Shown: positions 1 to 9,305, counted from the first letter of the stretch. The stretch: 58,321 bases of DNA from an uncultured Pelagibacteraceae bacterium (GCA_902595815.1 CACJRL010000009.1:1-58321), one strand, 5' to 3'. Program-made: numbers and translations. The notes: a model not told the origin generated them from the letters alone.

Positions 1-1
1 A

Positions 2-712
2 AATAATTTGGAACAATCTGGCATTGTAGACAAAAAAAATTACAATAAAATTATCAGTAAAATATATGGGAATTATGGAAGAATACTTGCTGAATATCCT
101 TATCTCAAAGCATTTAGAAATAACAAATTAAATAAATTTATTGAAATAGACGGGCTTGAAAACCTAAACAAAATTAAGAGGGAAAAAAGACGAGCTGTAT
201 TTATATCTGGTCATTTCAATAATTTTGAATTAATGGCTCTCCAAATAGAAAAAGCTGGTATAAATTTATGCGCTATTTATAGACCGCTAAATAACGTATT
301 CCTTAACAAAACTATGGAAGAAATTAGAGAAAATTTTATATGCAAAAATCAAATTAAAAAAGGAAGATCGGGCACAAGACAGATTATTGAAAATATAAAA
401 AAGGGTAACTCGGTAGCTCTAATGATAGACCAAAGAGTAAGGGAAGGTATAAAAATTAATTTTTTCGGTAAACCAGCAAGTACTACGACCATACCCGCAC
501 AATTAATTAAAAAATATAAATGTGATCTAGTACCTATTTATATAGAGAGAAAAAAAAATAATTATTTTAAAATGTTTGTTTCAGAACCAATTAAAATTGG
601 GAACAATAAATCAATCAAAGAAATCACTGAACATCTAAATAAGATACTTGAAAAAATGATTTTAAAAAATGTAGACCAGTGGATCTGGACACATGATAGG
701 TGGAAAACATAA
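2..712 (+). CDS. Lipid A biosynthesis acyltransferase (LpxL/HtrB family), 5'-truncated
   Basis: Late acyltransferase of lipid A synthesis at the inner membrane, moving an acyl chain from acyl-ACP onto the Kdo-lipid A precursor. The HX4E catalytic box is visible as GHFNNFE (His and Glu about 62 codons after the TTG at base 8), followed by a YRPLNN segment, a GRSG segment and a LMIDQR motif typical of the family. The frame is open to the left edge and family members are usually about 290 residues, so roughly 60 N-terminal residues, including the membrane anchor, lie outside the window. The TTG at base 8 is therefore unlikely to be the real start. It ends directly against the convergent DUF2093 gene. 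LpxL and LpxM cannot be told apart here. Confidence 0.85.
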   Translation, partial: NNLEQSGIVDKKNYNKIISKIYGNYGRILAEYPYLKAFRNNKLNKFIEIDGLENLNKIKREKRRAVFISGHFNNFELMALQIEKAGINLCAIYRPLNNVFLNKTMEEIRENFICKNQIKKGRSGTRQIIENIKKGNSVALMIDQRVREGIKINFFGKPASTTTIPAQLIKKYKCDLVPIYIERKKNNYFKMFVSEPIKIGNNKSIKEITEHLNKILEKMILKNVDQWIWTHDRWKT

Positions 713-910
713 TCAGTTTTTATCTAATAAGTCTCTTTTCATTGAGGCCTCAACATACGAATAGTAGGCTTCCTGTTCCTCAACGTTCCAATAAGTTAAG
801 TTTTCAAGTGGTATTTTTTTTTGTGAGATAGCACAAATCACATGATCACCATCTTCAATTATCTCAAAATTGTTTGCTAGGTATTTTAATTTAGCTAACT
901 TATTTAACAT
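713..910 (-). CDS. DUF2093 family small protein
   Basis: A 65-residue protein with the features of the alphaproteobacterial DUF2093 family: KLKYLANNFEII, then a CAIS-x-KKIPL segment, then LTYWNVEEQEAY. One Cys is present (in VICAIS). The function is unknown; the family is small, soluble and widespread in Alphaproteobacteria. It converges on the acyltransferase with no bases between the two stop codons. Its start lies 22 bases from the start of the divergent purD, so the two would share a very compact promoter region. Confidence 0.75.
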   Translation of the reverse strand: MLNKLAKLKYLANNFEIIEDGDHVICAISQKKIPLENLTYWNVEEQEAYYSYVEASMKRDLLDKN

Positions 911-932
911 ATTTAAGATATATATTTACTAA

Positions 933-2198
933 ATGAAAATTGCAATTATTGGAAGTGGAGGACGTGAGCATGCCCTAGTTCATCACTTAAGTAACTCAAA
1001 AAAAATAACAAAAATATATTCAATACCCGGTAATGCTGGTACCGAAGAAAAATCTTTAAATATTGATATCAATTTAGAAAATTTTCAAGACTTATATGAT
1101 TTTATTTATAAGGAACAAATTGAATTGGTAGTTGTTGGTCCAGAAAAACCATTGGTTGAAGGATTAGTGGATTTTCTAGAATCAAAAAATATTAAAGTTT
1201 TTGGTCCTAAAAAAAAAGTTGCTCAATTAGAAGGCTCAAAAATATTTACAAAAGAAATTTGTAAGAAATTTAACATTCCAACTGCTAAATTTAAAATTTG
1301 TAAATCCAAAGAAGAATCATTTGTATTTCTATCATCATCTATTTTTCCTCTTGTTGTAAAGGCGGATGTTCTTGCTGCAGGCAAAGGTGTTTATATTTGT
1401 CAAAATGTTGATGAGGCTAAAACTGCTGTTAATGAAATATTTGATGGTAAATTTGGGAAAGCAGATCAAGTTTTAATTGAGGAATTTCTAGAAGGTGATG
1501 AGATGAGTTTTTTTATTATTTCAGATGGAATTAGTTATAAAACTTTTAATACAGCTCAAGACCATAAAAGAGTTGGTGAAGGGGATACTGGTAAGAATAC
1601 AGGAGGAATGGGAGCTTATTCACCTTCAAGTTTAATTAACAATGATTTAGAAAATAAAATTTTAAACAAAATAATCGAGCCAACTTTAAAAGCTATAAGT
1701 GAAATGAATGAGAAGTATGTAGGTTTTTTATATGCTGGCTTAATGATAAAAAATGATGAACCATACCTAATTGAATATAATGTAAGGATGGGTGATCCTG
1801 AATGCCAAACTATATTACCTTTGGTTGACAGTGACTTATTAGAAATAATAAATGCTTGTTGTAATTCAAAATTAAAGACACATGAGATAAAATGGAAAAA
1901 TAAAAAAAGTATGTGCATTGCTTTATGCTCAAAAGGATATCCTGAAAAATTTAACAAGAATGTTGAAATTAAAAATTTAAAAGAATTCAAATCAACTAAA
2001 GATAATTTTATTTTTCATGCTGGAACAAAAAATTCTGGAAACAAAATTGTAGCAGTTGGTGGTAGGGTAATAAATTTTGTGAATATCTCAGATAGTTATT
2101 TATCAAGCAGAAAAGAAATCATCAATCAGATTAAGAAATTAAATTGGGAAGATGGTTTTTATAGATCAGATATAGGTCATAAAGTCATAGATAAATGA
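933..2198 (+). CDS. purD: Phosphoribosylamine--glycine ligase (GAR synthetase)
   Basis: Catalyses ATP-dependent ligation of glycine to 5-phosphoribosylamine, the second step of de novo purine synthesis, in the cytoplasm. Its 421 residues match the usual length. The N-terminal GSGGREHAL (residues 7-15), the VGPEKPLVEG segment, the ATP-grasp region around KADVLAAGKGV, and NVRMGDPECQ near residue 285 are all characteristic. The ATG start is in a good position with no better upstream choice. The last codon and stop overlap the start of rsmD (ATGA), so the two are probably translationally coupled. Confidence 0.97.
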   Translation: MKIAIIGSGGREHALVHHLSNSKKITKIYSIPGNAGTEEKSLNIDINLENFQDLYDFIYKEQIELVVVGPEKPLVEGLVDFLESKNIKVFGPKKKVAQLEGSKIFTKEICKKFNIPTAKFKICKSKEESFVFLSSSIFPLVVKADVLAAGKGVYICQNVDEAKTAVNEIFDGKFGKADQVLIEEFLEGDEMSFFIISDGISYKTFNTAQDHKRVGEGDTGKNTGGMGAYSPSSLINNDLENKILNKIIEPTLKAISEMNEKYVGFLYAGLMIKNDEPYLIEYNVRMGDPECQTILPLVDSDLLEIINACCNSKLKTHEIKWKNKKSMCIALCSKGYPEKFNKNVEIKNLKEFKSTKDNFIFHAGTKNSGNKIVAVGGRVINFVNISDSYLSSRKEIINQIKKLNWEDGFYRSDIGHKVIDK

Positions 2199-2761
2199 GA
2201 GTAATTGGTGGAAAACTAAGAGGGAAATTAATTCATAATCCTTCAGATAAAACAACAAGACCTTTAAAAGATATGGTTAGAGAGTCGATATTTAATATCT
2301 TAGAGCATTCTAAGAATGAAAAAATTAAATTCAAAAATGACGTAGTTTTAGATTTATTTTCCGGTTCTGGTTCGTTTGGCATTGAATGTTTGTCTAGAGG
2401 TGTAAAAAAAGTCTATTTTTTTGAAAAATATGAACCTTCTTTAAAAGTGCTAGAAAAAAATATTAATTATTTAGAACTTAAAAAAAATTCGATTATTAAA
2501 AAGATGGACGCCTATGAAATCTCAAAAGAAAAAGTAGGCAATGAAAAAATTGATTTAATTTATTTAGATCCACCGTTTAAAGATAAAAATATAAATAAAT
2601 TATTAATAAAAATGATAGAAGAAAAAATTGCGCAGGAAAGTACACTTATAATTATCCATAGGAATAAGAAGTTTAAAGAAAATTTTATAAAGAATTTTAA
2701 AATTATTAGAGAAAAAACTTATGGTTTATCGAAAATAATATTTGGTAAATTACTTTTTTAG
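2195..2761 (+). CDS. rsmD: 16S rRNA (guanine966-N2)-methyltransferase
   Basis: Methylates N2 of G966 in 16S rRNA using S-adenosylmethionine. The 188-residue protein starts MRVIGGKLRGK, as in the family, has the SAM-binding loop DLFSGSGSFGIE (residues 53-64) and the catalytic DPPF motif (125-128; DPPY/F in the family). The start overlaps the purD stop by four bases. The 3' end overlaps the convergent pgi gene by 12 bases. Confidence 0.95.
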   Translation: MRVIGGKLRGKLIHNPSDKTTRPLKDMVRESIFNILEHSKNEKIKFKNDVVLDLFSGSGSFGIECLSRGVKKVYFFEKYEPSLKVLEKNINYLELKKNSIIKKMDAYEISKEKVGNEKIDLIYLDPPFKDKNINKLLIKMIEEKIAQESTLIIIHRNKKFKENFIKNFKIIREKTYGLSKIIFGKLLF

Positions 2762-3925
2762 AATTTTTGTGGTTTCTATTTTTATTAATTCAACAGATGG
2801 TTGGTTTATAGGGTTAACGTTCAATAAAGTGCTCAGCATTAGAGTTTCTAGAATAAAAAATGTAAATAATTCTCCTAGGGTTTCCTCGCTTCTTTTAATA
2901 ATTTCAAAGCTTCTAAATGGTAATTTTTTTGTTTTGAATACTTTTTGTGTAGCTCTTTGTTGAGCATGCAATACTTGATCTATGTTTTTTTTGTTTAGAT
3001 GATCTAATCCTTCAATTAAGTAGTTATTATTAAATCTAAATGGATCTCGCTCTCTAGAGATGAAAAAACTAAAGAAATTATTTTTTGGACCATCCAAGTA
3101 AAGTTGCAAAAGACTATGATTATCTTTTGGCATTGTCGATATAATAGGAAATATGCCTTTACCTTTTTTTCCTAAACTTTCAGCAGATAATTGCTGATAC
3201 CACTTTAAAAAATTATTTAATTTTTCATCATAATTTAAAATAACAGAATTTTTTTTTCCTTGAATAATATTTGAGTAAATTGAAGACACATTTTGAATTA
3301 AATTATTTATAAAAGACCTGTTTCTTATTAAAAAATTTAATTGTTTAAATTTTTTTTCATTCAATCCCATCAATTCGGCTGGAACCATTCCAACTTCAGA
3401 GAGTACTGAATATCTTCCTCCAATATAATTTTTATGATCTACTACATCTGATCTGAGCTTACTTGCAATAGCTCTTAAAATATTTTTTTTATTTTCGGTA
3501 ATTATTAAATTTTTATTTCTTTTTTGTTTGGTTAAAATTATATTTAAATTTGATAATGTCTCTAAGGTATTACCTGATTTTGATATAATAACATTTAAAC
3601 GTTTTTTATTCGGTTTTGGGATTTTAAAATTTTGTAAATTGTTAAAAAATAAGAATTTTTTTTTAATTTTATGATAAAGAAAATCATGTATAGCTTCAGC
3701 ACCCAAAACTGAGCCACCCATACCTATTATATTAAACTCACTGTATTTTTTTAAATTTTTTAAATCTTTTTTTTTAAACGAATAATTATAATTATTTGTC
3801 AAAGATTTTAGTAAAGGATATTTTTTAAATAGGACTTTAGAATTTAAAAAATTAATTAGTTTTTTTTTATTTGTTAATTTTTTTTTATTATTAAAACTTT
3901 TATAAATAATATTTTTTTTATCCAT
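2750..3925 (-). CDS. pgi: Glucose-6-phosphate isomerase, short form
   Basis: Interconverts glucose-6-phosphate and fructose-6-phosphate. Two SIS-domain phosphosugar motifs are visible: GMGGSVLG (residues 68-75) and SKSGNT (115-120). Other family signatures are GGRYSVLSEVG and the late GELFTFFILETLMLSTLLNVNP region with QPSVE. At 391 residues it is much shorter than the approximately 550-residue enterobacterial enzyme; the N-terminal 60 residues are Lys/Asn-rich and probably poorly conserved. It is the last gene of the leftward HAD-ribF-ileS-lspA-bamF run and begins three bases after the bamF stop. Confidence 0.92.
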   Translation of the reverse strand: MDKKNIIYKSFNNKKKLTNKKKLINFLNSKVLFKKYPLLKSLTNNYNYSFKKKDLKNLKKYSEFNIIGMGGSVLGAEAIHDFLYHKIKKKFLFFNNLQNFKIPKPNKKRLNVIISKSGNTLETLSNLNIILTKQKRNKNLIITENKKNILRAIASKLRSDVVDHKNYIGGRYSVLSEVGMVPAELMGLNEKKFKQLNFLIRNRSFINNLIQNVSSIYSNIIQGKKNSVILNYDEKLNNFLKWYQQLSAESLGKKGKGIFPIISTMPKDNHSLLQLYLDGPKNNFFSFFISRERDPFRFNNNYLIEGLDHLNKKNIDQVLHAQQRATQKVFKTKKLPFRSFEIIKRSEETLGELFTFFILETLMLSTLLNVNPINQPSVELIKIETTKILKK

Positions 3926-3928
3926 TTA

Positions 3929-4246
3929 TTATTGGATTTTCTTTTTCATATTATTTAACAAATTCGATCCGCTTTCAGAAGTTTCATTAATTTTATTATC
4001 ATTTATTTGTAATAATTTTTTAACTTCATTTCTATTATCTGTATTGTTTATTTCTAGATCTTCACCTGGTGTTGGAAGTTTGTTCAAATCTGGAGGCATT
4101 TGTAATGGATTTTTCTTTTTTACCAAGAATTCATCACTTTGTTCAGATCTTTTTTTTCCAGTTAAAATATCTTTTGTATCGCCACAAAATGTCAGCAAGG
4201 GTATAAATATTATAAGTAAAATAAATTTCAGCTTAATTGTTTTCAT
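3929..4246 (-). CDS. DUF3035 / BamF-like lipoprotein
   Basis: A 105-residue lipoprotein. The signal peptide starts MKTIKLKF and has the lipobox-like LLTFC with Cys21, although Phe at -1 is unusual. The mature part contains SDEFLVKKKNPLQMPPDL and LPTPGE, the pattern of the alphaproteobacterial DUF3035 family, described as BamF, a subunit of the outer-membrane BAM complex in Caulobacter. I chose the ATG at 4246 over the upstream one at 4297 because only this start puts a signal peptide at the N terminus. The gene overlaps the end of lspA by 14 bases, fitting since LspA processes such lipoproteins. Confidence 0.75.
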   Translation of the reverse strand: MKTIKLKFILLIIFIPLLTFCGDTKDILTGKKRSEQSDEFLVKKKNPLQMPPDLNKLPTPGEDLEINNTDNRNEVKKLLQINDNKINETSESGSNLLNNMKKKIQ

Positions 4247-4730
4247 TTTTTTTTTTATAAAATATAAATTCAGATAAAAGAAGGCATATAATACCAATAG
4301 TTATAAATATATCAGCTACATTGAAGACAAACCAATGATATCCGTCATAATTTAAATCAATAAAGTCTGGAACAGCTCTGTAATAAATTCTATCAAACAG
4401 GTTTCCTAGAGATCCGCCTAATATTATCATTAATAAAAATGATTTTATTTTTGATTCAATAAAAGCGAAATACAATATTACAAAATTTATAAAGGTAATA
4501 ATTGCAGTAAATAGATTATAAAAAAGATTATTTTCTGATGAAAATAGACCAAATCCTATTCCTGTATTCCAAACTAAATAAATATTTAAGTATTGATTTA
4601 TATAAAAATCTACCTGTCCCTGATTATTCAAAATATTTAGAATATAAATTTTTGAAAATCTATCTAAAGCAAAGCAAATAACTAGAAATACAAAACCAAT
4701 AATAAGTTTATTAATTTTTTCACTACCCAT
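4233..4730 (-). CDS. lspA: Lipoprotein signal peptidase (signal peptidase II)
   Basis: Inner-membrane aspartyl protease that cleaves the signal peptide from diacylated prolipoproteins. Its 165 residues hold four predicted membrane segments. The conserved C-terminal motifs are visible: NLFDR (110-114), then Asp122 in VPDF and Asp140 in FNVADIF, the expected catalytic dyad. It overlaps the 3' end of ileS by 8 bases and the following BamF-like gene by 14 bases. The ileS-lspA order is a common bacterial arrangement. Confidence 0.95.
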   Translation of the reverse strand: MGSEKINKLIIGFVFLVICFALDRFSKIYILNILNNQGQVDFYINQYLNIYLVWNTGIGFGLFSSENNLFYNLFTAIITFINFVILYFAFIESKIKSFLLMIILGGSLGNLFDRIYYRAVPDFIDLNYDGYHWFVFNVADIFITIGIICLLLSEFIFYKKKNENN

Positions 4731-7467
4731 TTAAATTAAGATGTCCATGCCTTTCACAATCTTCTTCAAAAATTTTCCAACATACTGGACATTTCGTTCC
4801 CAGTGCTTTTTTTGCAACTATGTTAATATTATTTTTTAAATTTTCATCTTTAATTACTGAGGCAGACGAAGTAATGCAAATTTCTGAGAAATTAATATTT
4901 TTTGCTTTATTGTAAAATTCTTTATTTAGCTTTATTTCAATCATTGCCTCTAAACTTGAACCAATTGACTTTTCAGCTCTCATATTCTCTATTGAAATAT
5001 TTGCCTCATCTCTAATTTTTTTTATATATTCCCAATCTAAACTGAGTTCTTCATTTTTCCAGGATCCTGGTAACAAAACAAAATTTTGTAAATGTATACT
5101 TGGGTGGTCATCTTCATTCTTAACTAATTGATAAATTTCTTCTGTTGTAAATGATAATATTGGAGCGAACCATTTTAGTAGACATTGTAAAATAATATTT
5201 AAAAGTGTGATACAATTCTTTCTTTTATCAGAATTTAATGCCTCACAATATAAAGTATCTTTTCTGATATCAAAATAAAAAGCGGAAAGCTCAACTGTAC
5301 AAAAATTTAATAATTCTTTATATAGGTTGTGAAAGTTATAAACTTTAAAATTATTTTTGAAATTCTCATTTATAGTATAAATTCTGTGAAGCATAAATTT
5401 TTCTAATGGATCAAAGCTTTCAAACTTAACTTTTTCAAAATCAAGATTTTCATATTGATCTTGAATATTTCCTAAAAGATATCTAAACGTATTTCTGATT
5501 TTTCTGTAAGACTCTGCATGTTGATCTAGAATTGAATAATCTATTCTAAGATCCTCAGCATAGTTTGACGATGCAACCCAAATTCTTAAAATATCTGCTC
5601 CATATTTTTTAAGTATATCTTGTGGAGCTATAACATTTCCTGTCGATTTTGACATTTTTAAACCTTTTCCATCTACAACAAATCCATGAGAAAGAATGCT
5701 TTCAAATGGCGCTACACCTCTAGTGCCACACGACTCAAGTAATGACGAGTGAAACCATCCTCTGTGTTGATCTGAACCTTCTAAATACATTGATGCTGGC
5801 CATTTAAGATCATCTCTTTTTTCCAAAACAAAAGAGTGCGTAGACCCACTATCGAACCAAACTTCAACAATATCTGATAATTTTTCATAGTCTTCTGCTT
5901 TATATTTCTCTCCAAGAAATACTTGATAATCATCATTAAACCAACAATCAGAACCCTCTTTTTCATAAATCTTTGCAATGTTCTCAAAAACCTCATCATC
6001 AACTAAAACATCGCCTGTTTTCTTTGAAATAAAGATTGGCAAAGGTACACCCCAAACTCTCTGTCTTGAAACACACCAATCAGGTCGAGTTTCAATCATT
6101 GATTTTATTCTTTCTTTTCCTTTAGAAGGATAAAAATTTGTATTATCGATAGCCTTTAATGCCTTATCTCTTAAACCGTGACTCTCCATAGAAATAAACC
6201 ATTGTGGAGTTGCTCTATGAACTAGCGGAGCTTTTGATCGCCAAGAATGAGGGTAAGAGTGAGTAAGTTTTCCATTTGTTACCAAATTTTTTTGCTCATC
6301 TAATTTTTCAATAATTAAACTATTGGCCTTAAAAATATGTAAACCCTCAAAAAGTTTAATTTCATTTGTATATCTTCCATCACCATCAACTGTTTCAATT
6401 GCTTTAATATTGTTATTTAAACAAAGATTAAAATCATCTGGTCCATGGCTTGGAGCACAATGTACAATACCTGTGCCTTGTTCGGTAGTAACAAAATTAG
6501 CTTCAAGCATTGGTATATCATAATCATATCCCATTTTAGAAAATGGATGACTGCAAATTGTTCCTTTCAAATCTTTTCCTAAAAATTCATTTAGTACTTT
6601 AATATTTTCTACAGAAGTATCTTTTTTAAAAGGTTCAAGTAGGTCCTTTGCAATTACTATTTTTCTATCAACAAAATTTTTGTTATCGTTTATTTCAAGC
6701 AAAACATATTTTAGACTAGCATTGTAAGCTAAAGCTTTATTTGCAGGAATAGTCCATGGAGTTGTAGTCCAAATAATTACATCCGCACCCTCAATTTTAT
6801 CTAAATTTGATTTTTTAATATTAAATGCTGCATAAATAGTGTCTGAAACATGATCCATATATTCAACTTCAGCATCAGCTAAAGCGGTTTTTTCTACGGT
6901 AGACCAAAGAACTGGCTTATAACCTCTGTAAAGACTTCCCTCTTTTAGAAATTTTCCAAGTTCCCTAACTATTTGAGCTTCAGCTTCAAATGACATTGTT
7001 GAATAGTAATTTTCCCAATCTCCAATTACACCTAGTCTTGTAAATTCTCCTTTATGAACATCTATCCATTTATTTGCAAATTCTCTACATTCTTTCCTGA
7101 ATTCTATTATTGGAACATCATTTTTATTTTTTTTATTTTTTTTGTATTGTTCTTCGATTTTCCACTCAATAGGTAGCCCATGGCAATCCCATCCAGGAAC
7201 ATAAACTGAGTCCTTGCCATCCATTTGATGAAATTTTGTAATTATATCTTTTAAAATTTTATTTAAAGCAGTACCCATATGAATATTACCATTTGCGTAA
7301 GGAGGTCCATCATGAAGTACAAATTTTTCTTGCCCTACACTTTTTTGTCTTAATAAATTGTAGAGGTCAATTTTCTTCCAAAATTCTATATAATTTGGCT
7401 CCTTGTTTGGCAAATTTGCCTTCATTGAGAATTTTGTTTTAGGTAAATTTATATGTTCTTTGCTCAT
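4723..7467 (-). CDS. ileS: Isoleucyl-tRNA synthetase
   Basis: Charges tRNA-Ile with isoleucine, with editing of valine. The 914-residue class I synthetase has HMGT (HIGH motif, residues 63-66) after GPPYANG, the editing-domain signature WTTTPWTIPAN, GSDQHRGWFHSSL, and KMSKS in the LKMSKSTGN segment. The C terminus has a reduced zinc-binding end (CPVC, then a later Cys and His) and finishes HGHLNLNG. It starts six bases after ribF and overlaps lspA by 8 bases. Confidence 0.98.
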   Translation of the reverse strand: MSKEHINLPKTKFSMKANLPNKEPNYIEFWKKIDLYNLLRQKSVGQEKFVLHDGPPYANGNIHMGTALNKILKDIITKFHQMDGKDSVYVPGWDCHGLPIEWKIEEQYKKNKKNKNDVPIIEFRKECREFANKWIDVHKGEFTRLGVIGDWENYYSTMSFEAEAQIVRELGKFLKEGSLYRGYKPVLWSTVEKTALADAEVEYMDHVSDTIYAAFNIKKSNLDKIEGADVIIWTTTPWTIPANKALAYNASLKYVLLEINDNKNFVDRKIVIAKDLLEPFKKDTSVENIKVLNEFLGKDLKGTICSHPFSKMGYDYDIPMLEANFVTTEQGTGIVHCAPSHGPDDFNLCLNNNIKAIETVDGDGRYTNEIKLFEGLHIFKANSLIIEKLDEQKNLVTNGKLTHSYPHSWRSKAPLVHRATPQWFISMESHGLRDKALKAIDNTNFYPSKGKERIKSMIETRPDWCVSRQRVWGVPLPIFISKKTGDVLVDDEVFENIAKIYEKEGSDCWFNDDYQVFLGEKYKAEDYEKLSDIVEVWFDSGSTHSFVLEKRDDLKWPASMYLEGSDQHRGWFHSSLLESCGTRGVAPFESILSHGFVVDGKGLKMSKSTGNVIAPQDILKKYGADILRIWVASSNYAEDLRIDYSILDQHAESYRKIRNTFRYLLGNIQDQYENLDFEKVKFESFDPLEKFMLHRIYTINENFKNNFKVYNFHNLYKELLNFCTVELSAFYFDIRKDTLYCEALNSDKRKNCITLLNIILQCLLKWFAPILSFTTEEIYQLVKNEDDHPSIHLQNFVLLPGSWKNEELSLDWEYIKKIRDEANISIENMRAEKSIGSSLEAMIEIKLNKEFYNKAKNINFSEICITSSASVIKDENLKNNINIVAKKALGTKCPVCWKIFEEDCERHGHLNLNG

Positions 7468-7473
7468 GAAATT

Positions 7474-8400
7474 TTATCTTTTAGCAACTTTGATATCTTT
7501 CTTAATTTGTTTTTTTAAAGCATCAATATTTTTAAATTTAGTTTCTCCTCTAATAAATTTTGTAAAATTAATAGTTAGATTTTTATTATAAAGATTTCCA
7601 GAAAATTTAAATAAATTTACCTCTAATAATAATTTTTTTTGATTAAAAGTAGGTCTATAACCGATATTTGCTATTCCTTTGATCCTTTTACTGTTTTTTT
7701 CAATATAAACATCAACTGCATAAACTCCTACCTTTGGTATTACATAATTTTTTATATTTATATTGCATGTTGGAAAGCCAATTTTTCTTCCCATCATTCT
7801 ACCCTTTTCTACGATACCTTCTATAGACCAATTTTTAGATAAAAGTTGATTTGCAGTTTTTAAATTACCATTTTCAATTAATTTTCTAATTAATGTTGAA
7901 GAAATAATCTTATTTTTTTTATATAGCGGTTTTGGATTAATTAATTTGTAATTATATTTTTTTTGAAATCTTTTTAATAAATTAACATCCCCCTCTCTCT
8001 TATTACCAAATCTAAAATTATTACTAACAAAGATATAACCTGCTTTTAACTTTTTACATAAAATATTTTTAATGAAATCATTACAAGATATTCTTGAGAA
8101 TTTTTTATCAAATTTTTTATTTATTAAAAAATCAACATTGTAGTCACTAAAATATTTACTTTTTTGGTTAAGATTAGAAAGTCGATAATTAGTAATACTT
8201 TTATTAAAGTACATTTTTGGTATTGGATCAAATGTAACCACACCAATTTTTGAATTATATTTTTTTTTATATTTTCTTGCTTCTTGGAATAATCTTTGAT
8301 GGCCTAAGTGTAACCCATCAAAATTACCAATTAATATCATGGCATTTTGATGCCTTTTTAAAATTTGAAAATTTTTATAAATCTTAATTTTATTTACCAT
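7474..8400 (-). CDS. ribF: Bifunctional riboflavin kinase / FAD synthetase
   Basis: Phosphorylates riboflavin to FMN and adenylylates FMN to FAD. The N-terminal nucleotidyltransferase domain shows GNFDGLHLGHQ (residues 25-35) and the later ISSTLIRKLIENG signature. The C-terminal riboflavin kinase domain shows GRKIGFPTCNI and a GVYAVDVYI strand. Its 308 residues are typical. No FMN riboswitch can lie directly before it because its start overlaps the upstream HAD gene by 7 bases. Confidence 0.95.
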   Translation of the reverse strand: MVNKIKIYKNFQILKRHQNAMILIGNFDGLHLGHQRLFQEARKYKKKYNSKIGVVTFDPIPKMYFNKSITNYRLSNLNQKSKYFSDYNVDFLINKKFDKKFSRISCNDFIKNILCKKLKAGYIFVSNNFRFGNKREGDVNLLKRFQKKYNYKLINPKPLYKKNKIISSTLIRKLIENGNLKTANQLLSKNWSIEGIVEKGRMMGRKIGFPTCNINIKNYVIPKVGVYAVDVYIEKNSKRIKGIANIGYRPTFNQKKLLLEVNLFKFSGNLYNKNLTINFTKFIRGETKFKNIDALKKQIKKDIKVAKR

Positions 8401-9209
8401 TTTAATTTTGATTGGGTATAGTTAATTTTAACTCCATATTTTTTTTCTAATTTATTGATATTAAAATTGTTTAATTCTTCTTTATGTATACCGCTCGTTA
8501 TCAACAAATTGTCAAAATTTTGAATATTTGCTCCTTTTATGTCTGTATTCATGTTATCTCCGATACATAGAACATTTTTATCACCTATGCTTGTAGACAA
8601 ATTATAAACTGGAGGATAGGGCTTGCCAAAATAAGTCACTTTACCACCAATTTCCTCAAAGATTTTTGCAATTGATCCAGCACAAAATTCCCTAACATCA
8701 CCTTTATCAACAATTAAATCTGGATTAGTACAAACAAACTTTTTATTTGAGAATTTTTTAAGTAAGTTTTTATAATAATCAAGATTCGTTTGATGATTTT
8801 CAAATAATCCTGTGCAAATAAAATAGTCTGCTTGACTAATATTATCTACTTTATTTTGTTTAAATTTTTTAAATAAATCAAAATCTCTTGGTGGTCCAAT
8901 GTGATAAAATTTCGAATTAAGAAAGTTTTCCATTAAATACTTTAATGAAGCTTCTCCAGAGGTGTATACATTTTCATAAAATTTATTGAGGCCCATTTTT
9001 TTTAAAAAATCAATAACTGTAGAATTTGGTCGTGGTGCATTAGTAAGTAATACGAATTTTTTGTCATTTTTCTTTAAGTTTTCAAGAACTTCAATTGAGT
9101 TTTTATATATTTGTAATCCATTATGAATTACTCCCCATATATCTATAAAAAATAATTCGTAATTATTTATTTTAGATCTTAATCCGTCTTTGTCTAAGTT
9201 TTGGGGCAT
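8394..9209 (-). CDS. HAD-superfamily class IIA hydrolase (NagD-like, TIGR01459 type)
   Basis: A 271-residue HAD phosphatase-like protein. Motif I reads DIWGVIHNG (from Asp23), motif II is in LLTNAPRP, and the C-terminal metal motif is CIGDNMNTDIKGAN. The second Asp of the usual DxD motif I is Trp, which I recall as normal for this alphaproteobacterial subfamily often found beside ribF. The substrate is unknown; a flavin-related or general sugar/nucleotide phosphatase is possible. It heads the leftward ribF-ileS-lspA-bamF-pgi run and is divergent from groES. Confidence 0.8.
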   Translation of the reverse strand: MPQNLDKDGLRSKINNYELFFIDIWGVIHNGLQIYKNSIEVLENLKKNDKKFVLLTNAPRPNSTVIDFLKKMGLNKFYENVYTSGEASLKYLMENFLNSKFYHIGPPRDFDLFKKFKQNKVDNISQADYFICTGLFENHQTNLDYYKNLLKKFSNKKFVCTNPDLIVDKGDVREFCAGSIAKIFEEIGGKVTYFGKPYPPVYNLSTSIGDKNVLCIGDNMNTDIKGANIQNFDNLLITSGIHKEELNNFNINKLEKKYGVKINYTQSKLKW

Positions 9210-9276
9210 ACTTGAGGTATAGCGTAAAAATAAGCTTAATTCTTGGGTTTTTTAGCCCATAATTTTCATACAAGAT

Positions 9277-9305
9277 CTTGAAAATTAATAAATATGTCTC
9301 TATAT
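9277..9305 (+). promoter_or_regulatory. Candidate RpoH (sigma-32) promoter of groES-groEL
   Basis: CTTGAAA at 9277-9283, a 14-base spacer, then CTCTATAT at 9298-9305, against the sigma-32 consensus CTTGAAA-N(11-16)-CCCCATNT. The -35 is an exact match and the -10 has two C-to-T differences. It lies about 27 bases before groES. No CIRCE (HrcA) inverted repeat is visible. Confidence 0.55.

Noticed and set aside
1616..1990. 124-codon open frame opposite purD
   Set aside because: It lies entirely inside purD, encodes a hydrophobic low-complexity protein typical of antisense reading of AT-rich genes, and has no start context.
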